From Lutibacter sp. (GTDB lineage: Bacteria > Bacteroidota > Bacteroidia > Flavobacteriales > Flavobacteriaceae), in contig NZ_JAEINV010000005.1 in the NCBI RefSeq assembly GCF_016342705.1, positions 124,001 to 188,000 of the forward strand: a stretch of DNA of 64,000 bases, given 5' to 3'. The notes under the pieces are model-generated. The model had not been told where the DNA came from, did not search any database, and saw only the letters and a list, made by a program, of their open reading frames with translations. The position numbers and the translations under genes are program-made. This document shows, in pieces, positions 35,784 to 44,900 of the stretch (positions are counted from its first letter, which is position 1; every line of letters starts with the position of its first letter).

Positions 35784-37361
35784 ATGGCATCAATAAAACC
35801 AGCTGAAGTATCAGCAATTTTAAAACAACAATTAGCAGGATTTGAAGGTTCAGCTTCATTAGATGAAGTAGGAACTGTATTACAAGTGGGTGATGGAATC
35901 GCTCGTGTATATGGTTTAGCAAACGTTCAATATGGTGAATTAGTTGAATTTGAAGATGGATTAGAAGGAATTGTTTTAAACCTTGAAGAAGACAACGTTG
36001 GTGTTGTATTATTAGGGCATTCTAAATCTGTAAAAGAAGGATCAACTGTAAAAAGAACAGAAAGAATTGCTTCGTTAAAAGTTGGTGAAGGAATTGTTGG
36101 ACGTGTTGTAAATACGTTAGGATTCCCAATTGATGGTAAAGGACCAATTCAAGGTGAAACTTTTGAAATGCCTTTAGAGCGCAAAGCTCCTGGAGTAATT
36201 TTCCGTGAACCAGTTACTGAGCCATTACAAACAGGATTAAAAGCAGTTGACGCTATGATTCCGGTTGGTAGAGGTCAACGTGAGTTAATTATTGGTGACC
36301 GTCAAACAGGAAAATCTACTGTTGCTATTGATACCATTATCAACCAAAAAGAATTTTACGATGCTGGTGTTCCAGTATATTGTATATACGTTGCAATTGG
36401 TCAAAAAGCATCTACGGTTGCCGGAATTGCAAGTTTATTAGAAGAAAAAGGAGCTTTAGCTTATACAACTATTGTTGCTGCTAATGCATCTGACCCAGCT
36501 GCAATGCAAGTATATGCTCCAATGGGAGGTGCTGCAATTGGAGAGTATTTTAGAGATACAGGTCGTCCTGCATTAATTGTGTATGATGATTTATCTAAAC
36601 AAGCAGTTGCATACCGTGAAATTTCGTTATTATTACGTCGTCCACCAGGACGTGAGGCGTATCCAGGTGACGTTTTTTACTTACACTCTCGTTTATTAGA
36701 ACGTGCCGCAAAAGTAATTAATGATGATACTATTGCTTCGCAAATGAATGATATACCAGATTCATTAAAAGGAAAAGTTAAAGGTGGTGGTTCACTTACG
36801 GCTTTACCAATTATTGAAACACAAGCAGGTGACGTTTCTGCATATATTCCAACAAACGTAATTTCTATTACTGACGGACAAATTTTCTTAGATGGAGATT
36901 TATTTAACTCAGGTGTACGTCCAGCAATTAACGTAGGTATTTCAGTATCTCGTGTTGGTGGTAACGCACAAATTAAATCCATGAAAAAAGTAGCTGGTAC
37001 TTTAAAATTAGATCAAGCACAATACCGTGAGTTAGAAGCATTTGCTAAGTTTGGTTCAGATTTAGATGCAGCTACTATGAATGTGATTTCAAAAGGACAA
37101 CGTAACGTTGAAATTTTAAAACAAAATCAGGCAGATCCATTTAAAGTTGAGGACCAAATTGCAATTATTTATGCAGGTTCTAAAAACTTATTAAGAGCTG
37201 TTCCTGTTGATAAAGTGAAAGAATTTGAAAGCGATTATATTGAATATTTAAATGCAAAACATAGAGATGCTTTAGATGTTTTAAAAGCCGGAAAATTAAC
37301 TGATGAGGTAATTGATACCTTAACTAGTGCAGCAAAAGAAATTTCAGCTAAATACGCATAA
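35784..37361 (+). CDS. atpA: ATP synthase F1 subunit alpha
   Basis: The non-catalytic nucleotide-binding subunit, 525 residues. The P-loop is GDRQTGKST near residues 171-179, the family signature [14 protein letters not shown] lies near 379-392, and the arginine finger is in the same stretch. A slightly extended N-terminus (about 20 residues) precedes [19 protein letters not shown]. Codon use is more biased than in neighbours, consistent with high expression. A second long hairpin separates it from atpG. Confidence 0.97.
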   Translation: MASIKPAEVSAILKQQLAGFEGSASLDEVGTVLQVGDGIARVYGLANVQYGELVEFEDGLEGIVLNLEEDNVGVVLLGHSKSVKEGSTVKRTERIASLKVGEGIVGRVVNTLGFPIDGKGPIQGETFEMPLERKAPGVIFREPVTEPLQTGLKAVDAMIPVGRGQRELIIGDRQTGKSTVAIDTIINQKEFYDAGVPVYCIYVAIGQKASTVAGIASLLEEKGALAYTTIVAANASDPAAMQVYAPMGGAAIGEYFRDTGRPALIVYDDLSKQAVAYREISLLLRRPPGREAYPGDVFYLHSRLLERAAKVINDDTIASQMNDIPDSLKGKVKGGGSLTALPIIETQAGDVSAYIPTNVISITDGQIFLDGDLFNSGVRPAINVGISVSRVGGNAQIKSMKKVAGTLKLDQAQYRELEAFAKFGSDLDAATMNVISKGQRNVEILKQNQADPFKVEDQIAIIYAGSKNLLRAVPVDKVKEFESDYIEYLNAKHRDALDVLKAGKLTDEVIDTLTSAAKEISAKYA

Positions 37362-37374
37362 ATTAAGACTTTAG

Positions 37375-37412
37375 TATTAAGTATTGAGAGTTGTAATTCT
37401 CAATACTTAATA
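37375..37412 (+). promoter_or_regulatory. 15-base-pair perfect hairpin between atpA and atpG
   Basis: TATTAAGTATTGAGA (37375-37389) and its exact complement (37398-37412) around an eight-base loop, extendable by a G-U and an A-T pair at the base. There is no T-run, so it is not a terminator. Confidence 0.7.
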
Positions 37413-37429
37413 TTCAATACCAAACATAA

Positions 37430-38290
37430 ATGGCAAACTTAAAAGAAATACGTAACAGAATTGCATCCATTGGTTCAACAATGCAGATTACCAGTGCCAT
37501 GAAAATGGTTTCTGCTGCAAAATTGAAAAAAGCACAAGATGCAATTACACAAATGCGTCCGTATGCCGAAAAGCTAACGGAACTTTTACAAAGCTTAAGT
37601 GCATCGCTTGAAGGTGAAGTAGGTGGAGTATATTCTCAACAAAAAGAAGTATCAAAAGTTTTGATTGTAGTTATTACTTCAAACAGAGGTTTATGTGGTG
37701 GTTTTAATTCATCTGTAATTAAAGGAACTGCTAAACATATTGAAGATAATTATAAAGGAAAACAAGTAGAGTTGCTTTCTATTGGTAAAAAAGGATTTGA
37801 TATTTTATCTAAATCTTTTAAAGTGATAGAAAAAAACAGTGAGATTTATGATGATTTAACTTTTGAGAACGTTGCTGTTATTGCTGAAAAAATAATGAGT
37901 TTATTTGCCGAAGGTCGTTATGATAAAGTAGAGTTGGTATATAATCATTTTAAAAATGCGGCAACACAAATTACAACGGTTGAACAATTTTTACCAATTG
38001 AACCTGTTAAGGGAGCTATAAAAATAAATACAGATTACTTATTTGAGCCTTCTAAAGCTGAAATTGTGTTAGAATTGATTCCTAAGTCATTAAAAACACA
38101 ATTATACAAAGCTATTAGAGATTCATTTGCGTCAGAACACGGAGCAAGAATGACTGCAATGCATAAAGCAACAGATAACGCAACTGAGTTAAGAAACGAT
38201 TTAAAATTAACATATAATAAAGCGCGTCAGGCAGCTATTACTAATGAAATATTAGAAATTGTTGGAGGAGCGGAAGCATTGAACAATTAG
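37430..38290 (+). CDS. atpG: ATP synthase F1 subunit gamma
   Basis: The central rotor shaft, 286 residues. The N-terminal helix RNRIASIGSTMQITSAMKMVSAAKL and the C-terminal LRNDLKLTYNKARQAAITNEILEIVGGAEAL, both conserved, form the coiled coil that turns within alpha3beta3. atpD and atpC (beta, epsilon) do not follow and must lie elsewhere, the usual arrangement in Bacteroidota. The last codons and stop (38275-38290) recur exactly 50 bases downstream. Confidence 0.96.
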   Translation: MANLKEIRNRIASIGSTMQITSAMKMVSAAKLKKAQDAITQMRPYAEKLTELLQSLSASLEGEVGGVYSQQKEVSKVLIVVITSNRGLCGGFNSSVIKGTAKHIEDNYKGKQVELLSIGKKGFDILSKSFKVIEKNSEIYDDLTFENVAVIAEKIMSLFAEGRYDKVELVYNHFKNAATQITTVEQFLPIEPVKGAIKINTDYLFEPSKAEIVLELIPKSLKTQLYKAIRDSFASEHGARMTAMHKATDNATELRNDLKLTYNKARQAAITNEILEIVGGAEALNN

Positions 38291-38340
38291 GCGTAACAAA
38301 GTGAAGCCAAACTGATCAAAAAGCAGCATTGAACAATTAG
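38275..38340 (+). repeat. Direct repeat of the atpG 3' end
   Basis: AGCATTGAACAATTAG at 38275-38290 (last codons plus stop of atpG) recurs at 38325-38340, at an exact 50-base offset. The 34 bases between show no other repeat. Confidence 0.85.
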
Positions 38341-38365
38341 TAAAACTATATTCTTTAAAACTAGT

Positions 38366-38402
38366 AAAAAGAGTTTATCAAAATTGATAAGCTCTTTTTT
38401 TT
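38366..38402 (+). terminator. Terminator of the ATP synthase operon
   Basis: AAAAAGAG-T-TTATCA pairs with TGATAA-G-CTCTTTTT (one G-U pair), with a four-base loop and a long T-run. Confidence 0.88.
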
Positions 38403-38444
38403 AATTTTGGTACGTCCTTTGCAATTAGAGTAAAAACTTATATC

Positions 38445-38924
38445 ATGAAAAAATTTATTCCATTTTCAATAATTACTTTAATTCTTATTTCCTTTTCTTG
38501 TCGTACAATTTCAAATGCTCAAAGCGCTAATTTTGAGAATTCAACAAAACATTTTTCTGTAATAGATGCTTATTATACAACTTGGGTTGGCGGACAACCT
38601 GGTATAAAAGGAATAACCATTAAAATTTACCTTGATAACCCAACTATTACTTTAGACACCTTATATTTCAGAAATAGAAAAATAGCTTTAGAACAAGATA
38701 AAATTGATCCTAAACATCCATTTATTAGCAGTGTAACTTTAAGTAAATCTCCAAATTTTATTTTAGATAATGACCCTAAAAAAGAATATGGAAATCCAGC
38801 GCCTGAAATAACAAATACTATTCCTTTTCAATTAAATGAAAACGAAGCAGTAATTTCCTACAGTTATAAAAACATCGAATTTTTCAAAAAAATAATGCTT
38901 AAAAAATTACAAATCACTGATTAA
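38445..38924 (+). CDS. Hypothetical lipoprotein
   Basis: A 159-residue exported protein. The signal ends LISFSC with Cys19 as the likely lipidated residue. The mature part is strand-rich: VIDAYYTTWVGGQPGIKGITIKIYL, then TLYFRNRKIALEQ, and it ends KNIEFFKKIMLKKLQITD. I do not recognise a family with confidence. It stands alone after the ATP operon terminator. An immunoglobulin-like or beta-sandwich fold is a guess from the alternating hydrophobic pattern. Confidence 0.72.
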   Translation: MKKFIPFSIITLILISFSCRTISNAQSANFENSTKHFSVIDAYYTTWVGGQPGIKGITIKIYLDNPTITLDTLYFRNRKIALEQDKIDPKHPFISSVTLSKSPNFILDNDPKKEYGNPAPEITNTIPFQLNENEAVISYSYKNIEFFKKIMLKKLQITD

Positions 38925-39005
38925 CTGATATTTAAATTATTACTTCTCATCATAATTACTTTTTGGCACGGAAATTGAATTTCTATATATAGAACCCAAA
39001 AATAA

Positions 39006-39941
39006 ATGATTATGAGAACTTTAAAATTACTTTTTTATGCCCTTATTATTAGTATCTCATTTACAGCTTGTGTGGTTGTTGAAGATGATTATAATACTAA
39101 CTATGTTTACCTAGAAGATATTGTTACTGCATACGATTTATGGTACATTGATTACAATCAAACAACTGGTACTGGTGATGTGGCTTTTCTATCAAAAGCA
39201 TTTACAATATCATTTATTAATGGAAAATTATACGCAAATAATAATTTAGTTGCAATAGGATCCACAGGAAATGGATATGGAATTCAAATAGGAAATTATA
39301 ATACTTTTAATGGTTTTTTAGAAGTAAACCATAACTTAGATGGTTATTATGATTTTGATATCATTCAAATTTCATCAGACAGAATTAAATTAAAAGATAA
39401 CTACAATAAAGTAACCTATTATTTAGAAGGCTATCAAAAATATAATTTTGATTACGATCAAATATTTTATGATAATATCGAATATTTTTTACAAGAATAT
39501 GATGCTTGGGAAAAAACATACACCAGTGCTACAGGAGCCATAAATGAATTTGATAATGAGAATTTTTTAGCTTTTACACCTGAAAATTTAACAACATTTT
39601 ATAGTTCACAAGATAACAATGGCACAAATATTGACAATATCTTTTGGGATTATGTAGGTGATTATTTTGTAGCAAACGTTCAAGGATATAACAATTTAAA
39701 AATTTTAACATTAGATTATGATTCTTGGGGCAATGAAGAGTTTGAGTTGAGCGTTATTAATGACAGAAAAATAAGTTTATATCATATAGATTCTGGAACA
39801 ACGTATGAATTTACTGGGAAAGGATATATTCAATATAAAAAATCTAGTTCGGCAAATAAAAGTGAAAATGATGTAAGTAATGATGGAAGAAAACGAACTA
39901 AAACATATAGAGAAACAAAAGTTAGAAGAGATTTAAAATAA
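39006..39941 (+). CDS. Hypothetical lipoprotein with two diverged internal repeats
   Basis: A 311-residue protein, start ATG 39006 (or 39012). The signal ends ISFTAC with Cys22 likely lipidated. Two copies of a roughly 120-residue unit follow: VTAYDLWYIDYNQTTGTGDV with later YYLEGYQKY, and LQEYDAWEKTYTSATGAINE with later YEFTGKGYIQY. The Tyr-Asp-x-Trp start and Gly-Tyr end in both copies suggest lipocalin-like barrels. The C-terminus is basic and charged. Similar proteins are sometimes labelled nicotinate-nucleotide adenylyltransferase in databases; nothing here supports that enzyme. Confidence 0.72.
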   Translation: MIMRTLKLLFYALIISISFTACVVVEDDYNTNYVYLEDIVTAYDLWYIDYNQTTGTGDVAFLSKAFTISFINGKLYANNNLVAIGSTGNGYGIQIGNYNTFNGFLEVNHNLDGYYDFDIIQISSDRIKLKDNYNKVTYYLEGYQKYNFDYDQIFYDNIEYFLQEYDAWEKTYTSATGAINEFDNENFLAFTPENLTTFYSSQDNNGTNIDNIFWDYVGDYFVANVQGYNNLKILTLDYDSWGNEEFELSVINDRKISLYHIDSGTTYEFTGKGYIQYKKSSSANKSENDVSNDGRKRTKTYRETKVRRDLK

Positions 39942-39992
39942 AGTTTGGTTAGTTGATTTTTGGTGGGTTAGTAAAATAACCAACCAACAAAG

Positions 39993-40021
39993 ACCGTTCC
40001 CTGATTAGGAACGGTTTTTTT
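39993..40021 (+). terminator. Terminator after the repeat lipoprotein gene
   Basis: The stem ACCGTTCC/GGAACGGT with a seven-base loop is followed by a T-run. Confidence 0.9.
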
Positions 40022-40051
40022 GTATATTTATACTATTAAAACACTATAAAA

Positions 40052-40807
40052 ATGAAATTAAAAACTGCCTTAATAACAGGTGCAACATCTGGAATTGGAA
40101 AAGCTACTGCTGAAATTTTTGCAAAAAATAATATCCAATTGGTACTTTGTGGAAGAAGAAACCAACGATTAATTGAATTAAAAAATGAGTTAAGTAAACT
40201 AACCAACGTTGCCATATTACAATTTGATGTTAGTAAAAAAGAGGAAGTGTTTAATGCAATTCAATCATTACCAACAGCATTTCAAAAAATTGACATTTTA
40301 ATAAATAATGCTGGAAACGCACACGGATTGAGCACTATACAAGATGGCGACACAGATGATTGGGATGCTATGATAGATATCAATGTAAAAGGTCTATTAT
40401 ATGTGTCCAAAGCAATACTACCTCAAATGGTTGAAAGAAACGAAGGATTTGTTGTAAATATAGGCTCTATTGCAGGAAAAGAAGTATATCCTAATGGAAA
40501 TGTTTATTGCGCATCTAAGTATGCTGTCAATGCTTTAAACAAAGCTATGCGGCTAGATTTAAATAAACACAACATTCGAGTTTCCGCAATTCATCCCGGC
40601 GCTGTAGAAACTGAATTTTCTGAAGTCCGTTTTAAAGGAGATAAAGAAAAAGCAAGCAACGTTTATAAAGGTTTTAATGCTTTGCAAGCAAATGATATTG
40701 CAGAAATAATATATTTTGTAATTAGCAGGCCAGCTCATGTAAACATAGAAGATTTAATTGTATACCCAACTGCACAAGCTAGCGCAACAGTTTTACATAG
40801 AGAATAA
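40052..40807 (+). CDS. SDR family NAD(P)-dependent oxidoreductase
   Basis: A classical short-chain dehydrogenase, 251 residues, close to the YdfG/serine-3-dehydrogenase type. The cofactor loop is TGATSGIGKAT near residues 9-19, NNAG occurs mid-sequence, the catalytic Ser lies in NIGSIAG and the Tyr152-Lys156 pair in YCASK, and the substrate-loop motif is HPGAVETEFSEVRF. The GRRNQRL segment after the second strand suggests NADP(H) preference. Eleven bases separate it from the AlbA_2 gene. Substrate probably a 3-hydroxy acid or sugar; not certain. Confidence 0.9.
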   Translation: MKLKTALITGATSGIGKATAEIFAKNNIQLVLCGRRNQRLIELKNELSKLTNVAILQFDVSKKEEVFNAIQSLPTAFQKIDILINNAGNAHGLSTIQDGDTDDWDAMIDINVKGLLYVSKAILPQMVERNEGFVVNIGSIAGKEVYPNGNVYCASKYAVNALNKAMRLDLNKHNIRVSAIHPGAVETEFSEVRFKGDKEKASNVYKGFNALQANDIAEIIYFVISRPAHVNIEDLIVYPTAQASATVLHRE

Positions 40808-40818
40808 CCCTTAAAAAA

Positions 40819-41952
40819 ATGATTAACAAGCGTCTTTTAATTAAAAACTTACTTACCTATACAGATGAAAATAGCTTTTACGATAAAAAGCAACAACTTT
40901 CATTAGATACAAAAGAGGGAAAAGCCAAGTTTTTAAAACATGTTTGCGCACTTTCAAATTCAAACCCTGAAAACAATTCATATATCGTTATTGGGGTTGA
41001 AGACCAGTTTAATAAAATTGAAGGGGTAGATTTTTTTGATGACAGTAAAATTCAAAATTTAGTAAATTCTTATTTAGCAAATCCACCCAAAATTCAATAT
41101 GAAAATATTGCATTTCCCAGTTTGCCCAGATATAAAGTAGTGGGGTTGGTTACTATTCATTCCAATAATAAAGTTACTTCACTCAAAAAAAACATTTGGA
41201 AATATGTTAAAGGACGAGTTTTTTTTAGAAGAGGAAGTAACTCTATGTCTACTTTAGGAAACTACGAACTAGTAAACACAAATAAAGAAATAGTAGAAGC
41301 CATTGAAAAAAATGCGAGTAGTAATATTGAATTAACTCTAGATGGCGTTTTTGATTTTTTTAAAAGACACGAAGAATACCATCCAACATACAAAGTTTTT
41401 AATGAACAATTTGTATTGTGCTGGGCTGGACAAAAAAAAGTTATAAAAGATAAAATATTTTACTCGCGCGTTGATATTGAATTAATTAATGAACAGGTCA
41501 GGTTGTTTTACTCAGCATTAGATGAGGTTAAAATAGAATATAATACCCAATCGTTTATCATTACAGAATATGTGTATTTAAGAATAAAAGAGGTGTTTGA
41601 TTTTTATCCTTTAGAAAAAACAATTATTCATTTTAAAGAAAATGGCAAACATGATATAGTAACTGAACTATTGTTTAAACCTCCACAATTTGACAAAAGT
41701 GTTTTACATCATATTTTTAATAATTGTAATGCCATTCTTCAAAAATTAAAAAAGAATATACCGCTTTCTGAAAGTGAACTATTAGATGTTTTAGAAATGC
41801 CAACAAATTATATGATTTGTGTTTTAAATGGAATTTCTAATGCATTTTTAAAACTAAAAGAATCTAAACAATATTTAAAAAAACTAGAAGACAAAACCAG
41901 CTATATTAAATATAAAGAAGCTGTTAGAGTTTTACGAAAAGTGAGTGTTTAA
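40819..41952 (+). CDS. AlbA_2 (Schlafen-type) domain protein
   Basis: A 377-residue soluble protein. Residues 30-150 match the AlbA_2 putative nucleic-acid-binding domain: KEGKAKFLKHVCALSNS, IVIGVEDQFNKIEGVDF and VKGRVFFRRGSNSMS. The rest has no clear domain; there is no helix-turn-helix or GHKL ATPase domain after it, unlike many AlbA_2 transcription factors. It is co-directional with the SDR gene and ends 4 bases from the stop of the converging T9SS-sorted protein. A role in RNA handling or stress is possible; unproven. Confidence 0.78.
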   Translation: MINKRLLIKNLLTYTDENSFYDKKQQLSLDTKEGKAKFLKHVCALSNSNPENNSYIVIGVEDQFNKIEGVDFFDDSKIQNLVNSYLANPPKIQYENIAFPSLPRYKVVGLVTIHSNNKVTSLKKNIWKYVKGRVFFRRGSNSMSTLGNYELVNTNKEIVEAIEKNASSNIELTLDGVFDFFKRHEEYHPTYKVFNEQFVLCWAGQKKVIKDKIFYSRVDIELINEQVRLFYSALDEVKIEYNTQSFIITEYVYLRIKEVFDFYPLEKTIIHFKENGKHDIVTELLFKPPQFDKSVLHHIFNNCNAILQKLKKNIPLSESELLDVLEMPTNYMICVLNGISNAFLKLKESKQYLKKLEDKTSYIKYKEAVRVLRKVSV

Positions 41953-41956
41953 AAAT

Positions 41957-44900
41957 TTACTTTATTAAAATTCTTTTACTTCCTTGTGCATTATCACTGG
42001 TTAATCTTACAATATAAACACCTGAAGAAACTCCAAATATTTCAATTGGCTCAATATTTCCTTTCGCAAAATTTAAACTATTTTTATAAATGGGTTGACC
42101 AGAAATAGTAAATACTTCAATTTTTGTTTTACCCGTTAATTGACTTGAAGATATAAAAAATTGGCCATCAGATACTGTTGGAAAAATAGAAGTACCTGTT
42201 CTTTCAAAAAACTGATCATCAATACCTAAAGAACTATCTATAGTTATGTTTACTTGTTGATTTGGTAAAAAACCACTTGTTGCATTGGTAATATCCAATT
42301 TAAATTGGTCCGTAGTATTAGCACTAGCTGAATTAACATAGGTGATTTTCCCTGTAGCTATGTCATTTTGGTTAAATGTTTCTCCAAGAGATAATGCAAC
42401 ATTACTTAAACGAATATCTCCTTTAGTTGGTAATTCTGCTAACATAAAAACTTGTTCAAAATCGGTGGAGCCATCACTATATGCTTTTGTTTCAGCTTGG
42501 TTTAAAACATAGGTGCTATTTGTCCCAACTGTTAATGGACTATTTGTAAATGTTGAGTTTACAATATTTTCAGCATAACAAAACTCTAAAGACCAACTAT
42601 TTAAAGTTCCAATATCTCCAGAATACGCATCATAAATTTCAATAGTCCAATTACCTAAAGCATCTATTCCATTTAACCCGGATAAAGCTTGAATTGGGGT
42701 AAATATTCCCGTAACGGGTTGTGAGCCACAAACTATTGCACTTGCTGCTTCATCATCAAAAGTTACTTCTAAGCCATCAGTATCGCCACAAGAACCATCA
42801 AATAAAAGAATTTCTTTATTACTAGTTGGAGGGGAAATTAACTTAATATTAAAATCCGCAATATAAGTATGTGTAATATCTACCGAAACTTTCACCTTAC
42901 TAATTGTAAAGCTATTTGCAATATTTATTGTTGAAGTTGCAGTCTCTCCATCATTAATTGGAACATTAGCAATTTTCACATCAGGAGCCCTATCACAATT
43001 ATTATTTGCAGCAGTTATAAATCTCTTTATTTCAGAAAAAACACCAATATTACAATCGTTTTTTGCTCTAACTTTCCAGTAATAAACTGTAGATAAGTTT
43101 AAAATTGTCCCTATAGTATAATAATTGTTAGGAGTATTAGTTGTTTCAATAATAGTGTTAAAACCAGCATCTGAGGCTATTACCACATCATAAGAAGTTG
43201 CCTGTGTATCTGCTAGCCAAGTTAAATTTGCACTATTTATACTTATTTGATTTGCTCCATCTACTGGTAAAGTTGTAGACACATTTCCAACTTCACTTTT
43301 TACAACTAACAATAATTCTTTTGAAACTGTTGGCCCACCAATACCTGTTACAGTAATTACATATTTGCCTGGAGTTACAGCTCCAATATTGTTTATGGTT
43401 AATGTAAAACTTGCATCAGAACTATTAAATGTACTCGCGCTTAAACTAGATGTTGCCCCAGAAGGAACTCCAGAAACGGAAATGTTTGTTGAGTTTGAAT
43501 AGCCTCCCAACGCTGTATAATCAAAATTAAAAATAGCATTTGCTGATGAATTACAAACTTCTACAACACTATTTGTAGATGATAGCGTGTACGTTGAGTT
43601 TGTTGCATTTGTAAATTGGCCTGTAAAAACACCTCTACCAAAGGTTGTGGCTAAAATACTGTGATCATCTGTTCTTAAATCTAAATCTACCACTTTCACA
43701 TCGCGCATTCCATTATAAGAACTTATCCACGTTGGATTTGCTTCATTGAAATTTTTTGATACCCAAATACCTAATTCAGTACCAACAATAACTTCATTTT
43801 TTGCTAATGGATTTTGTAAAATACTTTTTACAGGCATATCTGGCAAATTCCCCTCTTTGTTTACCCAACTTGCACCACCGTTTGATGAATACCAAATACT
43901 ACTTACACCATAATTATGAAATGTCACAAAAATATCATTTTCCGTTTCTCCAAATTCAATTGCTGAAATACTTCCTGCGAATAAACTTCCAGTAATTTCT
44001 TTCCATTTCACCAAGCTTAAATTAACATTATTAGCATTGGTTATTTGGAATAATTTTCCGTTTTCAGTTCCTACCAGCAACGTTGAACTTGTTGTTGTAA
44101 AAGGAGAAACCTTAAATGCCGTTGGCGAAGAGGTTAATAATGAGTTGGTTAACTTGTTTTTAACTGAGCTACTACTACCTAAAATATACCTGTTAATAGC
44201 AACCGAACCATTAGTACCGTTAGAATACATAATATTTAAATTATGATCTAAACCTGCCTGATTGATAAAATCTCCCTCATCATCATTATTATCAATTGTA
44301 TATGAAGTGCCTAAATAAGGCAAACTAAAATAATAATGATTTCCATACACATATGAAGCTATCATATAATTTCCATCTTTATCTATAGTACTGTAGGCGC
44401 CATCACCACCATATAGATCAAAACTAGCATTCGCTCCTGCTGAAGCACCATTTATAAATTGAGACCCGTTATCTTGCGCACCAGCTAAAATTAATTCATT
44501 TGAAGTATTTTGTCCGTAACCACCATAATAAAATTGAGTTACATTATAATCTTTATTTCTTGAAGAAATTACATCATTTGTTGCAGCTGTTGATAAACTG
44601 GTTGCATAAAAAACACCTCCATCACAACCAATAACAGCTTCATTGTTTGCTTCAGGTCTAAATGTAAATGCGTGTTGATCTGCATGTACATAAGAACAAT
44701 CTAAAGTATTTAAATTTTCATTATTAGACCATTTTGATATTTGAACCCACTCACTTGCTAAATTGGTATTAATTCCTTGGGAAGTTCTAAACAAATCAAT
44801 CCCTCCAACATATACAACTGCATCATTTGTAGGATCTACTTCTATTACCAAATCATAAAACGCTTGTCCACGAGTAAAATCATTAGCAGGAATACCATTA

